Shown one piece after another: positions 8,748 to 16,300 of a DNA stretch of 56,043 nt. The stretch spans positions 1-56,043 of the forward strand of contig CANRPP010000005.1 of NCBI GenBank assembly GCA_947632545.1, written 5' to 3'. A program made the position numbers and the translations under genes. The first letter of the stretch is position 1. The number at the start of each line of letters is the position of its first letter. The notes under the pieces are model-generated. The model did not search any database. It was not told where the DNA came from and worked only from the letters and a program-made list of their open reading frames with translations. The stretch comes from an uncultured Bacilli bacterium. Its GTDB lineage: Bacteria; Bacillota_I; Bacilli_A; RF39; UBA660.

Positions 8748-8837
8748 TTATAAATTATATAGTCTCCAAAATGTCATACCATGCAAAATAATTAATTTCA
8801 TATGATAGTATGAAAAGTAGAAAAAGGATTGATTACT

Positions 8838-9077
8838 ATGACTTTACCACAACTAAATGAAAATGATTATATAGAAAAAGATTGTGAATTTTGGAAAAAC
8901 TATAGGAAAGAATTAACAAAACTAATTAATAAAGAAACTTCAAAAATAGAAAAAACAACAGAAAATATTTATAACTTGTCAAAAGAAATAGGAATAAAAC
9001 CTACAGCAAGATATTTTAATATAGAACCATCACAAGTAAGATATTATATTAAGAAATATGAAAAAGACTTAGTATAA
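8838..9077 (+). CDS. Small helix-turn-helix protein
   Basis: 79 aa from the ATG at 8838, ten bases after AAAAGGA; an in-frame TTG at 8829 lies too close to that site. The C-terminal 30 residues (PTARYFNIEPSQVRYYIKKY) form a helix-turn-helix like those of transposase orfA and Psq-type domains; the N-terminal part is helical and charged. Its upstream region (8775-8815) contains inverted TCATAC / GTATGA words that could serve as an operator. It stands alone between two terminated units. It could be a regulator or a relic of a mobile element; no partner gene is visible. Confidence 0.6.
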   Translation: MTLPQLNENDYIEKDCEFWKNYRKELTKLINKETSKIEKTTENIYNLSKEIGIKPTARYFNIEPSQVRYYIKKYEKDLV

Positions 9078-9150
9078 TATATAAATAATAATCAAATACA
9101 AAATAATAGCAAAAAGTATAATTTTATGTTATAATTTATTTGGTGATATT

Positions 9151-9708
9151 ATGGCAAAAAAAACAAATTCAAAGAATAAAAAAAAGAAAACTACCAATAA
9201 TAAAAAAGTAGTAAATAATAAAAAAATAATTGAAAAAAATATAAGTAATAATAAAAATTCATTTGTAATAAAATGTATAGTAATAGTATTAGTAATTTTA
9301 CTTTTAGTCTATTTATTAACTGTATATATAACAAAGAATTCTACAGATTCTGTTACTAAAGAAAAAAAGGAAAATACAACAATTCAATCTGATGAAATAT
9401 TACTAGGAACAAGTTTTAAACAAACAGATAAAGAATATTTAGTATTATTTTATAATGTTGATACAGATATAAATAGTACTTATTATACATTAAAAAGTGA
9501 TTATGAAGCTAAAGAAGATGCATTACCTATTTATTATGTAAATTTAGCAAGTAAATTAAATTCAGATTGTATTAGTACTGAAAGTAATGAAGACGCAACA
9601 AATGCTAGTGAATTAAAGATAAATGATACAACACTTATTAAATTTACTAATAATGAAATTAGTGAATATATAGTAGGCGGAGAAGCAATTTCTGAATATT
9701 TACAATAG
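9151..9708 (+). CDS. Membrane-anchored degenerate thioredoxin-fold protein
   Basis: 185 aa: a Lys/Asn-rich cytoplasmic N-terminus (1-37), one TM helix (about 38-60) and an exterior domain. That domain follows the thioredoxin order of strands. A central strand EYLVLFYNVDT is followed by a helix, then YYVNLAS, and finally TTLIKFTNNEISEYIVG and a last helix. The active-site CxxC expected after the central strand is replaced by NVDTDINS, and the cis-Pro before TLIKF is Thr. It is therefore unlikely to be a redox enzyme. A structural or binding role, or a pseudoenzyme, is inferred. It lies just upstream of tRNA-Asn. Confidence 0.6.
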   Translation: MAKKTNSKNKKKKTTNNKKVVNNKKIIEKNISNNKNSFVIKCIVIVLVILLLVYLLTVYITKNSTDSVTKEKKENTTIQSDEILLGTSFKQTDKEYLVLFYNVDTDINSTYYTLKSDYEAKEDALPIYYVNLASKLNSDCISTESNEDATNASELKINDTTLIKFTNNEISEYIVGGEAISEYLQ

Positions 9709-9728
9709 TCATCAATAGATGACTTTAT

Positions 9729-9805
9729 GCCTCAATAGCTCAGTTGGTTAGAGCACTTGACTGTTAATCAAGGGGTCCTAGGTTCAAGTCCTAGTTGGGG
9801 CGCCA
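9729..9805 (+). tRNA. tRNA-Asn (GUU)
   Basis: A full cloverleaf is readable: acceptor GCCTCAA / TTGGGGC (one G-U), D-arm GCTC / GAGC, anticodon stem CTTGA / TCAAG with loop CTGTTAA (anticodon GTT), and T-arm CTAGG / CCTAG with TTCAAGT. The encoded 3' end is G then CCA. Its downstream terminator hairpin has been interrupted by an insertion sequence. Confidence 0.97.
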
Positions 9806-9821
9806 TTAAAAAAATAACATG

Positions 9822-9832
9822 TATATTTTGTA
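9822..9832. repeat. Left copy of the 11-bp direct repeat flanking the IS
   Basis: TATATTTTGTA, identical to 11191-11201. If the terminal TA belongs to the IS ends, the true target duplication is 7 bp (TATTTTG). Either value is longer than the 3-5 bp usual for IS3 elements. Confidence 0.8.
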
Positions 9833-9913
9833 TGAAGTTGTAAGATAAAAGTAGACACATAAAAAACATGTCTGCATTTTTTTGTTATAATAAATGTAAA
9901 AGGAGATGATAGT

Positions 9914-10264
9914 ATGCCAAGTGGTAGACCACCAGGTGGAATAAATAGAAATTATACAATAAAAGAAAAAGAAAAAATAATTGAAGAAGCATTAGAAATA
10001 GGGATAGGACCAATAGCTAGAAAATATAAAATAAGTAAAGGAATGGTATGTAATTGGGTAAAAAAATATAAAGAAAATGGTAATAAAGTAATTGATAATA
10101 AATATAAAAGAGGAAACCCTCTTGCTAAATATAACAAAAAGAAAAATTTAACAGATTTAGAAAAACTTGAATATGAAAATATGAAATTAAGAATTGAGAA
10201 TGAACGATTAAAAAAAGGATACCTAGTGAAAGGAGATGGTTCAGTTGTAATATTCAAAAAATAA
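9914..10264 (+). CDS. IS3-family transposase OrfA (HTH protein)
   Basis: 116 aa, starting after AAAGGAGATG. Residues 14-50 (IIEEALEIGIGPIARKYKIS through VCNWVKKYKENG) form the helix-turn-helix that binds IS ends. Residues 78-100 (LEKLEYENMKLRIENERLKKG) form the leucine-zipper-like helix used for multimerisation. The frame ends inside a run of six A (TTC AAA AAA TAA). A -1 slip there continues into the orfB frame without a stop, giving an OrfAB fusion, as is known for this family. Confidence 0.92.
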   Translation: MPSGRPPGGINRNYTIKEKEKIIEEALEIGIGPIARKYKISKGMVCNWVKKYKENGNKVIDNKYKRGNPLAKYNKKKNLTDLEKLEYENMKLRIENERLKKGYLVKGDGSVVIFKK

Positions 10265-10332
10265 AACAACAAGAATTTGAAATTGTAGAAATATTAAGTA
10301 AAGATTTTTCAGTTAAATCATTATGTGAAGTA

Positions 10333-11154
10333 ATGAATATATCGAGAAGTGGATACTATAAATGGTTAAAAACTAAAGATATATTAAATAGATATGAAAT
10401 AAATCGTAGAGATTTAGAACCATTAATAAAAGATATTCATAAAAGAAAGCCTAGTTATGGATATCATAGAATTAACTATTTAATAAGAAAAGAAACAGGA
10501 TGGGTAGTAAGTGATAATTTAGTTCATAAAGTATGCAAAATATTAAAAATAAAAAGTAAAGCAAGACATTATTCCATTTATAAAAAGCCAGGAGAAGAAT
10601 CAGTAAAGTATCCTAATATTATTAATAATAATTGGAAAACTTCTAGACCATTAGAAAAAATAACATCAGATACAACTATGATTTATTTTAAAGGAAAAAA
10701 ATATGATTGGACATATTATGTAGATGCATTCGATGATTCAATCATTGGTTCTGATGTAAAGCCATTTTATTATGGAGTAAATATGGTTAATCACAAAGAG
10801 GCTTTAAAAGATATGTTAAATAACAAAATAAAAAGAGGATATAAAAGCCAAGACACAATTTTTCACTCAGATCAAGGCACAATATACTCCTCAATTGCAT
10901 TTAACAATGCACATAAAGATTACAACATAATTAGATCAATGTCAAGAGCAGGAACACCAACAGATAATCCAATAATCGAATCAAAAAATGGTTGGTTAAA
11001 AAAAGAAATGTATATAGATTTTAATCAAAATGATTATGAAACAGTCGAAGATTATATAAATGACATTATACATGATCATAATTATTTAAGACCTAGTTAT
11101 GCTTTAAATTATAAAACCCCGATTGAATATAGAATTCAATCAGGATTCAATTAA
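10333..11154 (+). CDS. IS3-family transposase OrfB (DDE integrase domain)
   Basis: 273 aa from the ATG at 10333, but the frame is open from about 10204. The product is probably made mainly as an OrfAB fusion by -1 frameshifting at the A6 run near 10257-10262, joining at KIKQQEFEIVEIL. An HTH_21-type region (IKDIHKRKPSYGYHRI) precedes the rve/DDE core. The likely triad is Asp in ITSDTTMI, Asp in FHSDQGTIYSS and Glu in PIIESKNGWLK, followed by YNYLRP-like HDHNYLRPSYALNYKTP. It catalyses strand transfer of the element. No disruption is seen. Confidence 0.93.
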   Translation: MNISRSGYYKWLKTKDILNRYEINRRDLEPLIKDIHKRKPSYGYHRINYLIRKETGWVVSDNLVHKVCKILKIKSKARHYSIYKKPGEESVKYPNIINNNWKTSRPLEKITSDTTMIYFKGKKYDWTYYVDAFDDSIIGSDVKPFYYGVNMVNHKEALKDMLNNKIKRGYKSQDTIFHSDQGTIYSSIAFNNAHKDYNIIRSMSRAGTPTDNPIIESKNGWLKKEMYIDFNQNDYETVEDYINDIIHDHNYLRPSYALNYKTPIEYRIQSGFN

Positions 11155-11190
11155 AGTTTTTTAACTGTCTACTTTTTGTTGACAAGTTCA

Positions 11191-11201
11191 TATATTTTGT
11201 A
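11191..11201. repeat. Right copy of the 11-bp direct repeat flanking the IS
   Basis: TATATTTTGTA directly after the right inverted repeat, identical to 9822-9832. It forms the loop and part of the right arm of the split tRNA-Asn terminator. Confidence 0.8.
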
Positions 11202-11283
11202 CATGTTTTTATTATTAATATTATTAAACTAATTCTAAAATTTAATTATATATGATATTATATTAATAGTAGGTGGTGATAGT

Positions 11284-12510
11284 ATGCCTAAAAAAAGAAA
11301 TACTAAAAAGAATATAATTGAAAAAGTAAAAGTAAGTAAATTAAATTTTAATTTATTTGAAGTCATAATTATAGTTATAATATCAATATCTTTAGGTACA
11401 ATAATTGGTTCTTCTATTATATATAGTAATGATAAGATTGCTATCACAAAAATACCTAAAGAACTAGATGAATTTGTAAAAACTTATAATAATATTAATG
11501 AAAATTATTATAAGAAAATAAAAAAAGAAGATTTAGTAGATGCCGCAATAGAAGGAATGATAAATTCATTAGATGATCCATATTCTAATTATATGAGTGA
11601 AAGTGATACAGAAACATTTAATGAAACTATTGATGGAGAATATGTAGGTATAGGTGTTACTATTAGTATAGAAGAAGATTATGCGCAAATACTTGAAGTA
11701 GCAGATAATTCACCTGCTAAATCTGCAGGATTAAAAGTTAATGATAAGATTATCGAGATAGATAATAAAAAAATAAAAGGTAAATCTATAGAAGAAATAT
11801 CAAATTTAGTAAAAGGTAAAAAAAATAGTAAGATTAAATTAAAGGTATTAAGAAATGATAAAGAATTAGAATTTACTTTAAAAAGAAAACCTGTAGAAAT
11901 TTCATCTATAGAGTCAAAGGTTATAGAACAAAATGATAAGAAAATTGGTTATATATATATAGATGTTTTTGCAGCTAATACGTATAAACAATTCAAAAAC
12001 AATTTAAATAAGTTAGAATCCAAAAATATTGATTCATTAATAATAGATGTTAGAAATAATCCTGGAGGTCATTTAAATCAAGTTACTAAAATACTTGAAT
12101 TATTCCTAGATAAAAATAAAGTTTTATATCAAATAAAAGTAAAAAATAATACTACTAAAGTATATTCAACAACTAAAGATAAAAGAAATTATAATATTGC
12201 AGTGTTAATAAATTCATCTAGTGCATCAGCTGCAGAAATACTAGCTAGCGCTATAAAAGAATCATATCATGGAACTATAGTAGGTATAACTTCTCATGGA
12301 AAAGGAACCGTTCAAAAATCATATGAATTAAATAATGGAACAAGTCTAAAATATACAACGGAAGAGTGGTTAACTCCAAATGGAAATTCAATTAATAAAA
12401 AAGGTGTAATACCAGATGAAGAAGTAAAATTAGATGAAGATTATTATAATGAAGGAACTGATGAATTTGATAATCAACTGCAAAAAGCTATAGAAATAAT
12501 AACAAAATAG
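11284..12510 (+). CDS. S41-family carboxyl-terminal processing protease with PDZ domain
   Basis: 408 aa, membrane-anchored serine protease of the CtpA/CtpB type. Order: basic N-terminus, TM helix (about 26-47), helical linker with the DDPYSNYM segment, PDZ domain (about 115-200, GEYVGIGV and SPAKSAGLKVND), then the S41 core with VRNNPGGHL. Catalytic Ser313 lies in SSSASAAE and Lys340 in SHGKGTVQ. Such proteases cleave C-termini of exported proteins; CtpB also acts in sporulation signalling. GGTGGTGATAGT precedes the ATG. It is convergent with the sortase gene and shares its terminator. Confidence 0.93.
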   Translation: MPKKRNTKKNIIEKVKVSKLNFNLFEVIIIVIISISLGTIIGSSIIYSNDKIAITKIPKELDEFVKTYNNINENYYKKIKKEDLVDAAIEGMINSLDDPYSNYMSESDTETFNETIDGEYVGIGVTISIEEDYAQILEVADNSPAKSAGLKVNDKIIEIDNKKIKGKSIEEISNLVKGKKNSKIKLKVLRNDKELEFTLKRKPVEISSIESKVIEQNDKKIGYIYIDVFAANTYKQFKNNLNKLESKNIDSLIIDVRNNPGGHLNQVTKILELFLDKNKVLYQIKVKNNTTKVYSTTKDKRNYNIAVLINSSSASAAEILASAIKESYHGTIVGITSHGKGTVQKSYELNNGTSLKYTTEEWLTPNGNSINKKGVIPDEEVKLDEDYYNEGTDEFDNQLQKAIEIITK

Positions 12511-12531
12511 AGGATAATCCTCTATTTTTTT
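12508..12531. terminator. Bidirectional terminator between ctp and sortase genes
   Basis: Stem TAGAGGAT / ATCCTCTA around a two-base loop is followed by TTTTTTT on the plus strand. The minus-strand side ends in CTATTTTGTT. The sortase stop codon lies inside the stem. Confidence 0.75.
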
Positions 12532-13046
12532 AAATTACTATTTATTATTAATTGTTTACTACTATCAGTTGTACTACAAGTAGTTAATACTAATTGATTA
12601 TTTGAAGTTTTATTAATTTCAATATCCCCATCTTTATCTTCTAAAAATTTATTATCTACTACATATGTATATTTATTATTTTTATATTGAAGTAATATTT
12701 CATCTCCTACTTTTAATTTATATAAATTATTAAAATATGATACCTCACTATTACCAGAATGTGCTGCTAGAAAAATAATACTATTTTCGTTATCAGGTAA
12801 AATTGATCCTTCAAGTAATTCTACATTTTTTGAAACATTATTATTTTTACTATTTATTTTATATATAGGTTTATTAATATTAAGTTTTTTTATAGATAAA
12901 TTAGCTATAGGTAATTCTTTAGGTATAACACTATTATTAGAAATATTTTTTGTAATAGTATCAGCTGAAATATGAAATGTCATAATAATAAATAAACAAA
13001 ATATAATACAACTAACTAAAAATATTTTTTTTAACAACAAGTCCAC
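12522..13046 (-). CDS. Sortase, lacking the usual catalytic Arg
   Basis: Up to 174 aa: N-terminal TM helix (about 8-26) and a sortase beta-barrel. Catalytic His96 (AAHSG) and Cys157 (LTTCS) are clear. At the position where sortases carry Arg (normally RLIV shortly after the Cys), this protein has Lys164-Gln165 (SSKQLII). It overlaps the end of the adhesin gene by 35 bp, so the pair is translationally coupled and the adhesin's VPNTK is the likely substrate. The GTG at 13046 has no ribosome site. AGGTGG there instead points to TTG at 13037 or 13040. Confidence 0.88.
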   Translation of the reverse strand: MDLLLKKIFLVSCIIFCLFIIMTFHISADTITKNISNNSVIPKELPIANLSIKKLNINKPIYKINSKNNNVSKNVELLEGSILPDNENSIIFLAAHSGNSEVSYFNNLYKLKVGDEILLQYKNNKYTYVVDNKFLEDKDGDIEINKTSNNQLVLTTCSTTDSSKQLIINSNLKK

Positions 13047-14454
13047 CTGCTATCAATAATATAACAGTAATAAATAATGGAGTATCTTTTTTAGTATTAG
13101 GCACTTTTATTTTATAATCATATAAATTTATTTCTTTTTTAGTACTATCTTTTACATCAATAGTAAAATCATCAGTATATTTATAACCATCTGTAGTATT
13201 TTTCTGTTTAAATGTATACTTTCCAAAAGGTAAGATAACTTTGGCATAACCATTATTATCAGTAGTAATTGTTTTAACTAGTTTATTCTTACTATCATAT
13301 ATTTCAAATGTAATATTAGCCTCATTATCACTATCAAAACCATCTCCATAAGCTTTATGAAGTACAATTTCTTTTTTAATAACTTCATTTTCTAATTCTA
13401 AAAAGACATCTTTATTATCATGAGTTATTTCAAACTCATAAATATTTTCATCAAGATTGTAACCAATACCAGCGGTAATTTCTTTTATATAATATTTACC
13501 ATAATCTAAATTTTCTATACTAGCTTTCATATCTTCATCAATTATAAGTTTTTCTACTTCTTTCATATTGCTATCGTATATTTGATATACTGCTCCACTA
13601 AGGGAGGCATCACCACTAGGAGTAGTATCTTTTGTATCACTATCAATTTTAGTAACTTCTACTTTAGTTTTATCAACATTAACTTTTAATGAAATATTAA
13701 CGTCATCAATATCTCCTATCATCATCATATTTTGACTATCTGCGGAATTATAATAAAATGGTACAGATGCATTTCTTTTCATACTTCTAACTAAATTAAT
13801 AGTATGTTCTCCTTCTTCTAAGCCACTAATAATAAGTTTATTTCCTTCTATTTTAGCATGAGAATCTAGACTAGTATAATTAGATAATACATTATTAGTA
13901 TCAGTTAAAGTTATAGTTTTTTCTTCTACCATATTAACATTTGCATTATTAATACTAGGAATAGTTAAATAATTATTAATCAAACTATTAATTTCATCCA
14001 TTTCATTTGTATAAGCAGTTATTCTATTACCATTTAGACTATCAGTAAAATAAAAATCTGCAGTAGGTTCAGCTATTTGCCAAATCATAAATTGACTAAT
14101 CGCATACCATTTAGGATCAGTATGATTATTATACGTATAACCAAAATAAGCAATCAAAGATATTCTCTTTATTTGTTCAGCATTAAGATTATCAGCAGTT
14201 AAACTTCTAGTATATGAGCCGCTTTCATTAAACATTGAAAAAGGTTCAATACAATAAGCAAATTTATTACTACCATCATTTAACATAAAGAATCTTGCTT
14301 TTTGCCAATACTTTGCTTTTCCTTTCTCTTTAGTCATCCAAATACCTTGGATATAATCACCTTCATAAAACTTATATGAAGAAGCACTAACATCGACTAA
14401 AGGAAATATGTTAATGCTTAAAATTGTCATTAAGAAAATTATAAATTTTTTCAT
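13012..14454 (-). CDS. Thioester-domain surface adhesin with CnaB/SpaA domains and sortase signal
   Basis: 480 aa. A signal peptide (1-24) is followed by a thioester (TQxA-type) domain: Cys68 in AYCIEP and Gln121 in SQFMIW are the pair expected to form the internal Cys-Gln thioester that bonds covalently to host amines. A linker domain (about 165-260) follows, then two CnaB/SpaA-type domains (about 262-347, starting VEVTKIDSD; about 361-446, ending KYTFKQ and GYKYTDDF). These usually carry Lys-Asn/Asp isopeptide bonds. The C-terminus has VPNTK (451-455), a hydrophobic helix and KKNIFS. AAGGAGGAAG precedes the ATG. It is encoded with its own sortase. Confidence 0.9.
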   Translation of the reverse strand: MKKFIIFLMTILSINIFPLVDVSASSYKFYEGDYIQGIWMTKEKGKAKYWQKARFFMLNDGSNKFAYCIEPFSMFNESGSYTRSLTADNLNAEQIKRISLIAYFGYTYNNHTDPKWYAISQFMIWQIAEPTADFYFTDSLNGNRITAYTNEMDEINSLINNYLTIPSINNANVNMVEEKTITLTDTNNVLSNYTSLDSHAKIEGNKLIISGLEEGEHTINLVRSMKRNASVPFYYNSADSQNMMMIGDIDDVNISLKVNVDKTKVEVTKIDSDTKDTTPSGDASLSGAVYQIYDSNMKEVEKLIIDEDMKASIENLDYGKYYIKEITAGIGYNLDENIYEFEITHDNKDVFLELENEVIKKEIVLHKAYGDGFDSDNEANITFEIYDSKNKLVKTITTDNNGYAKVILPFGKYTFKQKNTTDGYKYTDDFTIDVKDSTKKEINLYDYKIKVPNTKKDTPLFITVILLIAGGLVVKKNIFS

Positions 14455-14626
14455 ATTCTTCCTCCTTCTTTTTCTTAATGACCTAGACTATAGCAGAACA
14501 TTTAATTAATTACAAAAGACTAATTTATCTAAAGTAAGAATAATTAATTAATAAAAAATAAAAATCTATTATAGAATTTAATAAATTAAATAAAAAAATA
14601 CCTCTAATAATTAAAGTTAGATATAT

Positions 14627-14655
14627 TTGACAAAAAAAATTAATAAACTTATAAT
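14627..14655 (+). promoter_or_regulatory. Consensus sigma-A promoter of fhs
   Basis: A perfect TTGACA (14627-14632), 17-nt spacer and perfect TATAAT (14650-14655) lie about 20 bp before the ATG. The 5' leader is very short. The rest of the 221-bp gap back to 14454 shows no further gene. Confidence 0.9.
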
Positions 14656-14675
14656 GAGTTTGTTGAGGTGATATA

Positions 14676-16271
14676 ATGACCGATATAGAAATAGCGAGAT
14701 CTGCAAATAAGTTAGATATTAAAGAAATTGCAAAAAAATTAAATATTTCAAGTGATAATTTAATATTATATGGAAATGATAAAGCAAAAATAAAAGCTAC
14801 TAATAATGCTTTAAATGGAAAAATTATTTTAGTAACTGCAATTAACCCTACACCATATGGAGAAGGAAAGACTACAGTAAGTATTGGTTTAGGTGATGCC
14901 CTAAATAAATTAGGTAAGAATGTATGTATAACTTTAAGACAGCCATCAATGGGTCCTGTTTTTGGAATGAAAGGTGGGGCAACTGGTGGGGGATATTCAC
15001 AAGTTGTACCAATGGAAGATATAAACTTACATTTTACAGGAGATATTCACGCTATTAGTGAAGCCAATAATTTATTAGCATCTGCTATAGATAATCATAT
15101 TTATAATGGAAATAGTCTTGATATAAAAAAAGTAGTATTTAAAAGATGTTTAGATGTAAATGATAGAGCTTTAAGAAATATTGATTTAGGAAGTAGAAGA
15201 GATAGTTTTTGTATTACTGCTGCAAGCGAAGTAATGGCAATTTTATGTTTAGCAGAGGATTTAGCAGATTTAGAAAGAAGACTATCAAATATAGTTATCG
15301 GTTATAATAGTAAAAATGAATTTGTTTATGCTAAAGATTTAAATATAGAAAAAGCATTAACTGTTATTTTAAAAGATGCTTTTTATCCTAATTTAGTTCA
15401 AACTTTAGAAAATACTCCAGTCATAATTCATGGAGGACCTTTTGCCAATATTGCTCATGGATGCAATAGTATAAAAGCAACAAAACTTGCTAAAAGTTTA
15501 TCTGACTATGTTATAACAGAAGCAGGATTTGGCGCTGACTTGGGTGCTGAAAAGTTTATAGATATAAAATGTAGAAATAAAGATATAAAACCAGACTGTA
15601 TTGTTTTAGTTGCAACCATAAAAGCACTAAAATATAATGATATAACAAAAAATAATAATATAGAAAATGGTTTATCTAATTTAGAAGCACACATAAATAA
15701 TTTAAAAAAGACTAATTCAAATATAATAGTTTGTCTAAATAAATATAGTGATGATAATATTTCTGATATAACATTAGTAGAAAATTTTTGTAGGAAAAGA
15801 CAAATTTTATTTACACTATCAACTGCATATACAGATGGTGGAAGTGGTGCAATTGATTTAGCTAATAAAGTACTTGATATTCTAAAAAATGAAAATGACT
15901 TTAAATATTATTATGATATTAATGATTCAATAATTGATAAAATAGAAAAGTTATCTAAAAATGTTTATAACGCTAAAGACGTAGTTTATACAGAAGAAGT
16001 AAAACAAAAAATAGATTATTTAGAAAAAAATAATTTAACTAATCTTCCAATTTGTGTTGCTAAAACACAATATTCATTATCTGACGATAAAAATAAATTA
16101 GGTTATCCTAATAATCATACTATGCATATTAATGATATAAGATTATATAATGGAGCAGGCTTTATTACTGTATTTATGGGAGATATTATTGATATGCCAG
16201 GATTACCAAAAAAACCTAATTATGAAAAAATTGGTATTGATATAAACAATAATATATATGGAATAAATTAA
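14676..16271 (+). CDS. fhs: Formate--tetrahydrofolate ligase
   Basis: ATP-dependent formation of 10-formyl-THF from formate and THF in one-carbon metabolism. 531 aa, slightly shorter than the usual 555. It starts with the family IEIARSANKLDIKEIA segment. The P-loop-like TPYGEGKTT (about 60-68) is present, as are LRQPSMGPVFGMKGGATGGG, the FTGDIHAI motif and VITEAGFGADLGAEKF. Translation signal is GAGGTGAT before the ATG. It is a single-gene unit under a consensus promoter, ended by a hairpin shared with the convergent gene. Confidence 0.97.
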   Translation: MTDIEIARSANKLDIKEIAKKLNISSDNLILYGNDKAKIKATNNALNGKIILVTAINPTPYGEGKTTVSIGLGDALNKLGKNVCITLRQPSMGPVFGMKGGATGGGYSQVVPMEDINLHFTGDIHAISEANNLLASAIDNHIYNGNSLDIKKVVFKRCLDVNDRALRNIDLGSRRDSFCITAASEVMAILCLAEDLADLERRLSNIVIGYNSKNEFVYAKDLNIEKALTVILKDAFYPNLVQTLENTPVIIHGGPFANIAHGCNSIKATKLAKSLSDYVITEAGFGADLGAEKFIDIKCRNKDIKPDCIVLVATIKALKYNDITKNNNIENGLSNLEAHINNLKKTNSNIIVCLNKYSDDNISDITLVENFCRKRQILFTLSTAYTDGGSGAIDLANKVLDILKNENDFKYYYDINDSIIDKIEKLSKNVYNAKDVVYTEEVKQKIDYLEKNNLTNLPICVAKTQYSLSDDKNKLGYPNNHTMHINDIRLYNGAGFITVFMGDIIDMPGLPKKPNYEKIGIDINNNIYGIN

Positions 16272-16300
16272 AAAAGGAGTTAAACTCCCTTTTCTTTTTC
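16272..16300. terminator. Bidirectional terminator
   Basis: Stem GGAGT / ACTCC with a 3-nt loop is flanked by T-rich tails in both directions. It ends fhs (plus) and the Ig-like protein gene (minus). Confidence 0.75.

Larger units (their letters stand above)
9833..11190 (+). mobile_element. IS3-family insertion sequence (IS150-like organisation), apparently complete
   Basis: 1358 bp bounded by imperfect inverted repeats that start TG and end CA. The left end is 9833-9857 and the right end 11166-11190, with 20 of 25 positions matching and a shared AAAGTAGACA inner part. It carries two genes in the order and relative frame of IS3 elements (orfA, then orfB in the -1 frame). A terminator-like hairpin (GTAGACA / TGTCTGC plus T-run, 9851-9883) precedes orfA and would block read-through from the host. 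Direct repeats of 7-11 bp flank the element. Both genes look intact, so it may still be active. Confidence 0.9.
9816..11207 (+). terminator. tRNA-Asn terminator split by an IS
   Basis: Removing the IS and one copy of the flanking direct repeat rebuilds a hairpin with arms ACATGTA and TACATGT, a 7-nt loop TATTTTG, and a run of T (11205 onward). This would be the terminator of tRNA-Asn. The left arm now lies at 9818-9824, the right arm at 11200-11206. The hairpin can no longer form across about 1.36 kb of inserted DNA. Confidence 0.75.

Noticed and set aside
9952-10272. Minus-strand frame opposite IS orfA
   Set aside because: Shadow of the transposase gene; no start signals.
9822-11201. Direct repeats next to tRNA-Asn as att sites of an integrative element
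   Set aside because: The tRNA 3' end is not duplicated, there is no integrase of the tyrosine or serine type, and the repeats abut IS inverted repeats. They are target duplications.
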